Positions 1 through 6,207 are shown, counted from the stretch's first letter. The stretch is DNA of 7,266 nucleotides from Actinomycetes bacterium (GCA_023428465.1 JAEYXM010000152.1:1-7266); one strand, 5' to 3'. Program-made: numbers and translations. The notes: generated from the letters alone by a model not told the origin.

Positions 1-610
1 GCAGGAGCCGGTCGTCCACGAGGACCCGCGTGGACGCGTCGAGGCGGAACGTGCAGTCGTCGAGCGAGCCGTCGCCCGGCGACAGCCACGGGTGGAAGCC
101 GATGCCGTACGGCGCGGCGGTGGAGCCCAGGTTCTCCGCGGCGGCCGTGACGCGCAGACCGTCCGTGGAGAGGCGGTACGTCACGGTGAGCCTCAGGTCG
201 AAGGGGTAGCCACCCGACGCAGGCAGCCGTAGCTCGAGGGTGACGGCCGCGCCCGCGGCGTGGTCGGCGTCGTCCACCGCGACCACGGACCAGCGCTGCC
301 ACATGACGAGGCCGTGCAGCGCGGTGCTCGTGGGCGGCTCGCTGACCTCGACCTGCAGGTCGCGCCCCTCGAAGGTGTACCTGCCGTCGCGCAGGCGGTT
401 GGGCCACGGCGCGAGGACCGCTCCGTGGCCGGCCGGTGCGACCTGGTCGGCGTCGAACGGCGTGAAGACGTCACGCCCGTCGACGGCGTAGCGCCGCACC
501 TTGGCGCCCACGTCGGTGATGGTGGCTTCGTGGGCACCGGACCGGATGGTCAGCTGGTGCCCGGACAGGGGAGCGGCGTCGTCGCCTGGAGTCGGGATCA
601 CGGTCGGCAA
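1..610 (-). CDS. aldose 1-epimerase family protein (3' part missing)
   Basis: Probable mutarotase-type enzyme interconverting the alpha and beta anomers of an aldose, or a related sugar-binding member of the galactose mutarotase fold. About 203 N-terminal residues are visible; the C-terminal third runs off the window at position 1. Family motifs, numbered from a TTG start at 610, are A67-P-W-P-N-R-L (the conserved substrate-binding Asn-Arg), H99-G (first catalytic His) and G169-I-G-F-H-P-W (second catalytic His, H173). The catalytic Glu expected near the C-terminus lies outside the window. There is no signal peptide, so it is probably cytoplasmic. TTG at 610 is preceded by GGGGG eight bases upstream. 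An in-frame GTG at 634 overlaps the stop of the upstream gene (GTGA), and a GTG at 599 is also possible. It follows the lipoprotein gene closely and is probably co-transcribed. The family call is firm; the substrate is unknown. Confidence 0.85.
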   Translation of the reverse strand, partial: MPTVIPTPGDDAAPLSGHQLTIRSGAHEATITDVGAKVRRYAVDGRDVFTPFDADQVAPAGHGAVLAPWPNRLRDGRYTFEGRDLQVEVSEPPTSTALHGLVMWQRWSVVAVDDADHAAGAAVTLELRLPASGGYPFDLRLTVTYRLSTDGLRVTAAAENLGSTAAPYGIGFHPWLSPGDGSLDDCTFRLDASTRVLVDDRLL

Positions 611-630
611 GGCTAGTGCCCCCGGAGGCT

Positions 631-1224
631 TCACGTGGTCTGCAAACGCTGCAGGAGGTCGTCGATCTGCTGGCGGAGGGCCTCGAGCTCCGAGCGGAGG
701 CTGCCATCGGTGGCATCGATGGCGTCGGACAGCTGCTCCCGCGCCGCATCGAGCTCGGTGCGGGCGTCTGCGAGAGACTCGCCGGCCTGCGCGCCGGCCT
801 CGTCGGCTGCGCCCTCGGCCGCCGTCCGCGCCTGGTCCAGAGCGGCGAAGGTCGACGCGACGGCGGCCTCGACGCCGGTCGCGGTCACCCCGCTGATGCC
901 CGCGCCCTCGATCTCGACCACGAGGCGGTCGAGCGTGCCCTCGGCCGCGTCGAGCTCGTCGCGCAGGTCGTCGGCGAGCGCGGACAGGTCGGGGGCGTCG
1001 AGCTCGGGCAGGTCCACGTCGGGCACGTCGACGGAGGGTATGTCGAGGTCGGGCACCTCGTCCGCGGCGCAGGCCGACAGGCCGATCGTCATGGCGACGA
1101 TCGCCACGGTCCGCAGGCGCCGGCGCATCCGGGCGCGCTCGCGCTCGGCGAGCCGGGCGTACCGGCGGCCGGTGCCGGCCGGGCCGGCCGCCATGGCCAG
1201 GGAGCTCATCACGGGGGTCGTCAT
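631..1224 (-). CDS. putative lipoprotein with PxΦDx pentapeptide stalk and coiled coil
   Basis: A 197-residue protein of unknown function. The basic N-terminus is followed by a hydrophobic stretch (V40-L49) and a lipobox L49-S-A-C52, so C52 is the likely lipidated residue and the mature protein would sit on the outer face of the membrane. After the Cys come five tandem pentapeptides of the form P-x-(L/V)-D-x (residues 58-82, the last ending S-A). Residues 83-197 are Ala/Asp/Glu/Leu-rich with long predicted helix and heptad-like leucines, probably coiled coil. ATG at 1224 has a good Shine-Dalgarno (GAGAGG, six bases upstream). That start leaves 32 unusually charged residues before the hydrophobic segment; an internal ATG at 1128 (M33) would give a more typical lipoprotein signal but lacks a clear ribosome-binding site. 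The stop overlaps a possible GTG start of the epimerase gene. I do not recognise a specific family; the role may be structural. Confidence 0.75.
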   Translation of the reverse strand: MTTPVMSSLAMAAGPAGTGRRYARLAERERARMRRRLRTVAIVAMTIGLSACAADEVPDLDIPSVDVPDVDLPELDAPDLSALADDLRDELDAAEGTLDRLVVEIEGAGISGVTATGVEAAVASTFAALDQARTAAEGAADEAGAQAGESLADARTELDAAREQLSDAIDATDGSLRSELEALRQQIDDLLQRLQTT

Positions 1225-1317
1225 GGTGGGCCTCTCGGTCGGGGTGGCATCAGTCTGGCCCGTGACCTCCGGCGTCGCACCCGGACGGCGGAGCGTCGCC
1301 CGCCGGGCCGGGACGCG

Positions 1318-1354
1318 CTGACGCCCGGTGGCCGTGGTGACCACCGGGCGTCAG
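1318..1354 (-). terminator. strong hairpin downstream of adhE (distal of two)
   Basis: A perfect 14-bp inverted repeat, CTGACGCCCGGTGG at 1318-1331 and its complement at 1341-1354, encloses a 9-base loop. It lies about 50 bases past the adhE stop and before the lipoprotein leader. There is no U-tract on either strand, as is common for actinobacterial hairpin terminators. It would insulate the lipoprotein/epimerase unit from adhE transcription. Confidence 0.7.
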
Positions 1355-1366
1355 GGGAGAAGTGGG

Positions 1367-1396
1367 CGGGCCCGCCCGCGCGACCGGGCGGGCCCG
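1367..1396 (-). terminator. GC-only hairpin directly after adhE (proximal of two)
   Basis: A perfect 12-bp inverted repeat made only of G and C, CGGGCCCGCCCG at 1367-1378 and its complement at 1385-1396, has a 6-base loop. It starts seven bases beyond the adhE stop codon. There is no U-tract. With the distal hairpin it forms a tandem pair, reading as a termination or mRNA 3'-end stabilising region for the long adhE transcript. Confidence 0.65.
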
Positions 1397-1402
1397 ACCC
1401 CG

Positions 1403-4129
1403 TCAGGCGGCGGGGCCGTCCTCCTGGGCGGGTCGGTCCTGCTCACCCGACGCGGCGCGTCGAGCGCGCACGTCCTCCAGCGACGTCCCGTAGTACGCCG
1501 CAGCCATGATGTCCTTCATGTCGCCGAGCATCGGCATGCGCGGGTTGGCCGGCGCGCACTGGTCCTCGTAGGACCGCATCGCCAGGTCGTCGAGCTTGCC
1601 GATGAAGGCCTCCTCGGCGACGCCCTGCGCGGCGAACGACGGCGGGATGCCGACGGCGTCGCGCAGCTTCTCGACGGCCCGGGCGTAGGACTCCACGCCC
1701 TCCTCCGGGGTCGAGGCCGGCAGGCCCAGCGCGTCCGCGATCTGCTGGAAGCGCTCAGGGGCGACGTAGTGCTCGTACTTCGGCCAGCTCGTGAGCTTGG
1801 TCGGGACCGTGCCGTTGTAGCGGATGACGTGCGGCAGCAGCGTCGCGTTGGTCCGGCCGTGCACGAGCTTGAAGGTCGAGCCGATGGTGTGCGCCATCGC
1901 GTGCACGATGCCCAGGAACGCGTTCCCGAACGCCATGCCGGCGATCGTGCCCGCGTTGTGCATCTTCTCGCGGGCCTCGACGGCCTCCTTGCCACCCTTC
2001 ACCGACGCCTCGAGGTTGGTGAAGATCAGGCGGATGGCGTGCAGCGCCATGCCGTCCGTGAAGTCGTTCGCGTAGACGGAGACGAACGCCTCGGTGGCGT
2101 GGGTCAGCGCGTCGAAGCCGGAGTCGGCCGCGAGCGAGGCGGGCATCTCACCGGTCAGCGCCGGGTCGACGATCGCGACCGTCGGGGTGAGCGCGTAGTC
2201 GGCGAGCGGGTACTTCAGGCCCGTCTTCGGGTCGGTGATGACCGCGAACGGCGTGACCTCGGCGCCCGTGCCCGACGTCGTCGGGATGCAGACGAGCTTC
2301 GCGACGTTGCCCAGGGTGGGGAACTTGAAGGCGCGCTTGCGGACGTCGAAGAACTTCTCGCGCATGTCCGCGAAGACGATCTCGGGGTGCTCGTAGCGCA
2401 GCCACATGACCTTCGCGGCGTCCATCGGCGAGCCACCGCCGAGGGCGATGATCGTGTCGGGACGGAACTCGCGCATGAGCTCGGCGCCGCGGTCGACCGT
2501 CGTGATGGTCGGCTCGGGCTCGACGCTGTCGATGATCTGCAGCGCGACCTTGTTGGGCCGGCGGTTCAGGACGTCGATGACCTTGTCCACGAAGCCGAGC
2601 CGGGTCATGGTCGGGTCGGTGACGATCGTGACCCGGGTGATGTCCGCCATGTCCTCGAGGTAGCGGATCGCGTTCGGCTCGAAGTACGTCTTGGCCGGGA
2701 CCTTGAACCACTGCAGGTTGTTGTTGCGGCGGCCGATGCGCTTGATGTTCAGGAGGTTCACCGCCGAGACGTTGTTGGAGACCGAGTTGGCGCCGTAGCT
2801 GCCGCAGCCCAGCGTCAGCGACGGGATGAAGGCGTTGTAGATGTCGCCGATGCCGCCCTGCGAGGACGGCGAGTTCCAGATCACGCGGATCGCCTTGACG
2901 CGGCTGCCGAACTCCTCGACGAGCTCCGCGTCGGTGGAGTGGATCGCGGCGCTGTGGCCGAGGCCGTCGAACTCGACCATCTGCTCGGCGAGGCGCATGC
3001 CGTGCTCGCGGGTCTCCGCGCGCAGGACCGCCAGGACCGGGCACAGCTTCTCTCGCGTCAGCGGCTCGTGCGGACCGACGCCGGACACCTCGGCGAGGAT
3101 GATCGACGTGCTCTCGGGGACCGTGAAGCCGGCCATCTCGGCGATGCGCTGCGGGCTCTGGCCGACGACGGAGGCGTTGAGCTTCGCGTCGGCGCAGTTG
3201 GTGCCCTGGGCGTCGACGCCGAAGATGAGGCGCTCGAGCTTGGCCTTCTCGTCCGGCGTGCACCGGTGGGCGTGCAGGACGGTGAACTCGGCCATCGCGG
3301 CGTCGTAGATCTCGTCGTCGATGATGGCGGCCTGCTCGGAGGCGCAGACCATGCCGTTGTCGAAGGACTTCGACATCACGACGTCGTTCACGGCGCGCTT
3401 GAGCTTGGCGGTCTTCTCGATGTAGGCAGGCACGTTGCCGGCACCGACGCCGAGGGCGGGCTTGCCGCAGGAGTACGCGGCCTTGACCATCGCGTTGCCG
3501 CCGGTCGCGAGGATCATCGCGACGCCCGGGTGGTTCATGAGCTCGGCCGTGGCGGCGAGCGAGGGCTCGCTGACCCACTGGATGCAGTGCTCAGGCGCGC
3601 CGGCGGCGATCGCCGCGTCGCGCACGACCTTCGCGGCGGCGACGGAGGACTCCTGGGCCGACGGGTGGAAGGCGAAGATGATCGGGTTGCGCGTCTTGAG
3701 GGCGATGAGCGACTTGAAGATCGCGGTCGACGTCGGGTTGGTCACCGGGGTGACGCCGCAGATGACGCCGACGGGCTCGGCGATCTCGACGATGCCCTTG
3801 AGGTCGTCGCGCGCCACGATGCCGACGGTCTTGAGCTCGGCCATCGAGTGCGTCACGTGCTCGCACGCGAAGATGTTCTTGACGGCCTTGTCCTCGAAGA
3901 CGCCGCGCCCGGTCTCCTCGACGGCGAGCATCGCGAGCTCGCCGTGCTTGTTGAGGGCGGCGACGGACGCCTTCTTCACGATGTGGTCGACGTCGGCCTG
4001 GGTGAAGGTGGCGTAGGCGGCGAGTGCCTTGGTCGCTCCGGCGACCAGCGCGTCGATCGTCGACGCGGGCGTGGTCTCGGTGGTGACGGCGGCGTCGGTT
4101 GCCCTGCCACGTCCTGCTCTGGTGCTCAC
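1403..4129 (-). CDS. adhE: bifunctional acetaldehyde-CoA/alcohol dehydrogenase AdhE
   Basis: Cytoplasmic fermentative enzyme that reduces acetyl-CoA to acetaldehyde and then to ethanol, regenerating NAD+. At 908 residues it is slightly longer than E. coli AdhE (891), mainly through an N-terminal extension. The aldehyde dehydrogenase half (about 25-440) has the NAD region G228-V-G-A-G-N and the catalytic Cys C262 in F-D-N-G-M-V-C-A-S-E-Q. The linker (about 441-500) matches the family, including an N-N-N-L-Q-W segment. The iron-dependent alcohol dehydrogenase half has the nucleotide motif G564-G-G-S-P-M-D and the metal ligands D673, H677, H743 and H757, placed by alignment from memory with E. 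coli D653/H657/H723/H737. All key residues are intact, so it should be active. GTG at 4129 is chosen because GGAGG lies six bases upstream; a further in-frame ATG at 4183 has no such site. AdhE of this type usually forms spirosome filaments (family knowledge). It is monocistronic between its own regulatory region and two hairpins. Confidence 0.97.
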   Translation of the reverse strand: MSTRAGRGRATDAAVTTETTPASTIDALVAGATKALAAYATFTQADVDHIVKKASVAALNKHGELAMLAVEETGRGVFEDKAVKNIFACEHVTHSMAELKTVGIVARDDLKGIVEIAEPVGVICGVTPVTNPTSTAIFKSLIALKTRNPIIFAFHPSAQESSVAAAKVVRDAAIAAGAPEHCIQWVSEPSLAATAELMNHPGVAMILATGGNAMVKAAYSCGKPALGVGAGNVPAYIEKTAKLKRAVNDVVMSKSFDNGMVCASEQAAIIDDEIYDAAMAEFTVLHAHRCTPDEKAKLERLIFGVDAQGTNCADAKLNASVVGQSPQRIAEMAGFTVPESTSIILAEVSGVGPHEPLTREKLCPVLAVLRAETREHGMRLAEQMVEFDGLGHSAAIHSTDAELVEEFGSRVKAIRVIWNSPSSQGGIGDIYNAFIPSLTLGCGSYGANSVSNNVSAVNLLNIKRIGRRNNNLQWFKVPAKTYFEPNAIRYLEDMADITRVTIVTDPTMTRLGFVDKVIDVLNRRPNKVALQIIDSVEPEPTITTVDRGAELMREFRPDTIIALGGGSPMDAAKVMWLRYEHPEIVFADMREKFFDVRKRAFKFPTLGNVAKLVCIPTTSGTGAEVTPFAVITDPKTGLKYPLADYALTPTVAIVDPALTGEMPASLAADSGFDALTHATEAFVSVYANDFTDGMALHAIRLIFTNLEASVKGGKEAVEAREKMHNAGTIAGMAFGNAFLGIVHAMAHTIGSTFKLVHGRTNATLLPHVIRYNGTVPTKLTSWPKYEHYVAPERFQQIADALGLPASTPEEGVESYARAVEKLRDAVGIPPSFAAQGVAEEAFIGKLDDLAMRSYEDQCAPANPRMPMLGDMKDIMAAAYYGTSLEDVRARRAASGEQDRPAQEDGPAA

Positions 4130-4186
4130 GGGGGTCCTCCCGGGCGGTCGGTCTGATTGGGGTGGATCGCCCTTGACCCACACCTC

Positions 4187-4215
4187 AACCTAGGTGGCGG
4201 GGCTCGGGGTTTTCT
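4187..4215 (-). promoter_or_regulatory. candidate adhE promoter
   Basis: On the minus strand TAGGTT (4192 down to 4187) fits the actinobacterial -10 pattern TAnnnT. This would put transcription start near 4180 and give a leader of about 50 bases before the GTG. The -35 position (about 4210-4215) has no good match to TTGACA, which would suit an activator-dependent promoter. It is proposed mainly because a DosR-like box would then be centred near -42. Weak evidence on its own. Confidence 0.35.
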
Positions 4216-4229
4216 GCGCCGAAGGTCCC
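4216..4229 (-). promoter_or_regulatory. DosR/DevR-like box, adhE-proximal
   Basis: The minus strand reads GGGACCTTCGGCGC. This resembles the DosR/DevR core GGGAC-N4-G(T/G)CCC that marks hypoxia and dormancy promoters in actinobacteria. The left half is perfect and the right half has one clear mismatch. Its centre lies about 93 bases before the adhE start, or about -42 from the candidate transcription start. Single boxes this short arise by chance in GC-rich DNA; the pairing and position are what make it credible. Confidence 0.45.
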
Positions 4230-4254
4230 GCCAGGGCCCGTGAATAACCGGTCC

Positions 4255-4268
4255 GGGACGTGAGTCCT
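4255..4268. promoter_or_regulatory. DosR/DevR-like box, distal
   Basis: GGGAC-GTGA-GTCCT is a near-perfect palindrome (nine of ten arm bases) with the four-base spacer expected of a DosR-type box. It lies 39 bp from the adhE-proximal box and about 82 bp from both inferred transcription starts, so it could serve adhE, hsp20 or both. The site is symmetric, so it has no preferred strand. Experimental support is needed to separate it from chance. Confidence 0.45.
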
Positions 4269-4307
4269 AGGATGATTTCGGGGCCTGGCAACGGGGCGTG
4301 CGAGCAG

Positions 4308-4334
4308 TTGGCACTCGCACGCTGAGAGTGCTAA
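4308..4334. promoter_or_regulatory. CIRCE operator (HrcA binding site)
   Basis: TTGGCACTC-N9-GAGTGCTAA matches the CIRCE consensus TTAGCACTC-N9-GAGTGCTAA at 17 of 18 arm positions with the exact nine-base spacing. CIRCE is the operator of the heat-shock repressor HrcA, which is released when GroEL is occupied by unfolded protein. The site lies 114 bp before the hsp20 start and makes that gene a likely HrcA-regulon member. hrcA itself is not in the window. Confidence 0.92.
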
Positions 4335-4337
4335 AAC
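4308..4337 (+). promoter_or_regulatory. hsp20 promoter overlapping the CIRCE operator
   Basis: TTGGCA (4308-4313) as -35 and TAAAAC (4332-4337) as -10 are 18 bp apart, so transcription should start near 4344. Both hexamers lie in or against the CIRCE arms, so a bound repressor would block RNA polymerase directly. This is the layout familiar from actinobacterial groESL promoters. Confidence 0.65.
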
Positions 4338-4362
4338 GGTGCTGTAGCCACCTGGCCCTGCT

Positions 4363-4431
4363 GGACGGCGACGAGCCGTCCCGTCGGGGCCGGGTACGTC
4401 GCACGGAGGCCCGGAAGGTCCGGGCCCCGAC
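4363..4431 (+). other. structured 5' leader of hsp20 with competing hairpins
   Basis: The inferred leader of about 105 bases can form GGACGGC/GCCGTCC (4363-4369 with 4375-4381, 5-base loop). Downstream there are two alternatives sharing bases 4423-4426: a local hairpin GGCCCGG/CCGGGCC (4408-4414 with 4420-4426), or a longer-range pairing GTCGGGGCC/GGCCCCGAC (4383-4391 with 4423-4431). The latter ends one base before the ribosome-binding site (GGAGGAGG, 4433-4440) and can extend into its first two G's with a one-base bulge. No coding capacity is evident. A thermosensor role is only a hypothesis. Confidence 0.5.
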
Positions 4432-4448
4432 CGGAGGAGGTGGTGAGC

Positions 4449-4913
4449 GTGGCTACCCGTCTCGACCCGTTCGCCGACACGGCTCGGTGGATGGACCAGG
4501 TGCTCGGCGCCATGCGCGACGCGTCGTCGACGACCGTCCCGGGCATGCCGATCGACCTGTACCGCGCCGGTGACCACTACGTCATGCACGTCGACCTGCC
4601 GGGCGCGGACCCGGGCAGCGTGGACGTGAACGTGGAGGACCGGACCCTCACGATCCGCGCGGAACGCACGGCGCGCACGGAGACCGACGTCCAGTGGCTC
4701 GCGCGCGAGCGGCCCGCGGGCACGTACGTCCGCCAGCTCAACCTCGGCCGCGGCCTTGCGCTGGACCGGATCACGGCGAGCTACGCCGACGGCGTCCTGA
4801 CGCTGACGATCCCGGTGGCGGAGGAGGCCAAGCCGCGCCGCATCGAGGTCCAGCACGGCGGCGGCCAGACCGCCATCGGCGCCGGCCGCAGCGAGCAGCA
4901 GCCGGCCGGGTGA
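4449..4913 (+). CDS. Hsp20 / alpha-crystallin small heat-shock protein
   Basis: ATP-independent cytoplasmic holdase chaperone that binds unfolding proteins and passes them to DnaK/ClpB. The 154 residues are normal for bacterial Hsp20. A short N-terminal arm precedes the alpha-crystallin domain (about 34-125), which contains D-L-P-G-A-D (49-54), a beta-rich core and the hallmark D114-G-V-L-T-L-T-I-P. I132-E-V is the I-x-I/V motif that docks in neighbouring subunits during oligomerisation. Start choice: GTG at 4449 sits eight bases after the second GGAGG of the GGAGGAGG site. In-frame GTGs at 4440 and 4443 are too close to or inside that site. CIRCE on the promoter implies HrcA repression, and DosR-like boxes upstream may add hypoxic induction as for mycobacterial HspX (inference). 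It ends one base from the stop of the convergent aminotransferase gene. Confidence 0.95.
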   Translation: MATRLDPFADTARWMDQVLGAMRDASSTTVPGMPIDLYRAGDHYVMHVDLPGADPGSVDVNVEDRTLTIRAERTARTETDVQWLARERPAGTYVRQLNLGRGLALDRITASYADGVLTLTIPVAEEAKPRRIEVQHGGGQTAIGAGRSEQQPAG

Positions 4914-4914
4914 G

Positions 4915-6105
4915 TCAGGCGAGGCGGGCGGCGATCCGCCGGCCGGCCTCCGCCACGAGCGGGCGGGGCATCGCGAGGTTCAGCCGCGCGAAGCCCCGCC
5001 CGGCCTCGCCGCACAGGGCGCCGTCCGTCAGGGCGACGCCCGTCTCCTTCCCCAGCCACCGCGCGACGGAGCCCGGGGCGGCCGTCCGCCACGACGGCGC
5101 CCCGGTGAGCGCGGCGTGGTCGAGCGCCTCGCGCAGGTCGAGCCACGCAAGGTAGGTGCCCTCCGGGGGGCGGTACGTCACGCGCGAGTCGGCCAGCGCG
5201 TCGGCCAGGGCGGCGCGCGACCCGTCGAGGTAGGTCAGCACGTCCGCGAGCCACTCGCGGCCCGCGGTGTAGGCGGCGGTGTTCGCGATCGCGCCGGGCG
5301 TCGACGCGCCCTCGGTGAGCAGGACGTCGTCGGGCGCCCAGGCGCGCGCGTCCGCGTCGTTCGACAGGATCACCTGCGCGCACTTCAAGCCGGGGATGTT
5401 CCAGGCCTTCGACGCCGACGTCGCGGTGACCGTGTGCCCGGCCGCGGCGGGGGAGACCGACGCGTACGGCACGTGCTGGTGCCCGGGGTGGACGAGCGGG
5501 GCGTGGATCTCGTCGGCGAACACCCGCCCGCCGTGACGCTCGACGACGTCGGCGACGGCCAGCAGCTCCTCGCGCCCCAGGACGCGACCGGTCGGGTTGT
5601 GCGGGTTGACCAGGACGAGGAGCCCGCCGCCCGCCCGGAACGCGGCGTCGATCGCGTCCAGGTCGAGGACCGGGCGACCGGCGTCGTGCGCCATCGGCAC
5701 CTCGATGACGTGCCGGCCCCACACGCTCGGAGCGGTGACGAAGGGCATGTATGCGGGCGTCGGCAGGATCACGGCCGAACCCGGCGCGCTGTAGCGCGCC
5801 ACGGTCACCTGCAACGCCTCGGTCACGTGCCCGACGGGCATCACGTGCTCGGGCGGCACGACCCAGTCGTAGCTGTCGGACAGCCAGCCGGCGCAGGCCT
5901 GCGTCAGGGCGGTGCGGACCGCGGGCGGCAGGTAACCCAGCCGGCCGGCCGCGACGGCCTCGTGCAGCGCCTCCGTGACCGCAGGCGCCGTCCCGAAGTC
6001 GGCCTCCGCGACCCACGCCGCGATCTCCGTCGGGATCGCCGTCCACTTCAGGCTCCCTCTCGCGCGCAGGGTCGCCGGGTCGAGCAGGTCGCGGGGGTCG
6101 GTCAT
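4915..6105 (-). CDS. MalY/PatB-type PLP-dependent C-S lyase / class I-II aminotransferase
   Basis: Fold-type I PLP enzyme of the MalY/PatB group, which typically cleaves cystathionine or other cysteine S-conjugates (beta-elimination to thiol, pyruvate and ammonia) and may also transaminate. It has 396 residues, the family's usual length. N-terminal R16-G-S-L-K-W is followed by W-V-A-E-A-D-F, a variant of the family W-V-A-D-M-D-F. Further motifs are N167-P-H-N-P-T-G, the pyridine-N-binding Asp in F-A-D198-E-I-H, the PLP lysine in S-A-S-K233-A-W-N-I-P-G-L, and R374, the likely substrate-carboxylate Arg, in F-A-R-L-N-L. No transmembrane or signal segment is visible. ATG at 6105 is preferred; a GTG at 6114 is in frame. 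Neither has a clear Shine-Dalgarno, and a -10-like TACCGT lies seven bases before the ATG, suggesting a leaderless message. Specificity within the family cannot be read from sequence. Confidence 0.92.
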   Translation of the reverse strand: MTDPRDLLDPATLRARGSLKWTAIPTEIAAWVAEADFGTAPAVTEALHEAVAAGRLGYLPPAVRTALTQACAGWLSDSYDWVVPPEHVMPVGHVTEALQVTVARYSAPGSAVILPTPAYMPFVTAPSVWGRHVIEVPMAHDAGRPVLDLDAIDAAFRAGGGLLVLVNPHNPTGRVLGREELLAVADVVERHGGRVFADEIHAPLVHPGHQHVPYASVSPAAAGHTVTATSASKAWNIPGLKCAQVILSNDADARAWAPDDVLLTEGASTPGAIANTAAYTAGREWLADVLTYLDGSRAALADALADSRVTYRPPEGTYLAWLDLREALDHAALTGAPSWRTAAPGSVARWLGKETGVALTDGALCGEAGRGFARLNLAMPRPLVAEAGRRIAARLA

Positions 6106-6118
6106 GCCGGTCACGGTA
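6106..6118 (-). promoter_or_regulatory. candidate leaderless promoter of the MalY/PatB-type gene
   Basis: TACCGT (6118 down to 6113, minus strand) fits TAnnnT. Seven bases separate it from the ATG at 6105, so transcription would begin at or next to the start codon. The absence of any Shine-Dalgarno before either possible start agrees with this. No convincing -35 is visible, because that position falls at the edge of the upstream terminator hairpin. Confidence 0.35.
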
Positions 6119-6137
6119 CCGACCCGTGGCGGGCACT

Positions 6138-6171
6138 GCGGAGGCGGGTACCCCGGGGCACCCGCCTCCGC
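6138..6171 (-). terminator. strong hairpin terminator after the SRPBCC gene
   Basis: A perfect 12-bp inverted repeat, GCGGAGGCGGGT at 6138-6149 and its complement at 6160-6171, encloses a 10-base loop that itself contains CCCCGGGG. It lies 36 bases beyond the SRPBCC stop and before the start of the next minus-strand gene, so the two genes are probably separate transcription units. There is no U-tract. Confidence 0.75.
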
Positions 6172-6207
6172 GTCAACCGGCCGGGACGCGCCGCAGCCGG
6201 GCAGAGC

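Noticed and set aside
616..1509. Plus-strand open frames opposite the lipoprotein gene
   Set aside because: Composition is Arg/Gly/Ala-rich without motifs. The minus frame has a Shine-Dalgarno, a lipobox and an ordered repeat, so these are shadows.
1328..4156. A 942-codon open frame on the plus strand antisense to adhE
   Set aside because: Its translation is dominated by Arg, Asp, Val, Gly and His with no recognisable domain, while the opposite strand encodes a full, motif-complete AdhE. Long antisense frames are expected opposite genes with strong G/C third-position bias.
4239..4263. Possible Rex or CRP operator from two CGTGA words 20 bp apart
   Set aside because: They are direct repeats, not the TGTGA/TCACA inverted arrangement, and the second lies inside the DosR-like box. 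A Rex site would be sensible for adhE, but I cannot see one.
4277..4289. TTCGGGGCC half-site upstream of hsp20 as another DosR-like box
   Set aside because: Only one half resembles the consensus, and the core is GGGGC rather than GGGAC.
4185..4856. Minus-strand open frame across hsp20 and its leader
   Set aside because: It would run antisense through the CIRCE, promoter and a clear Hsp20 domain, and shows no domain of its own.
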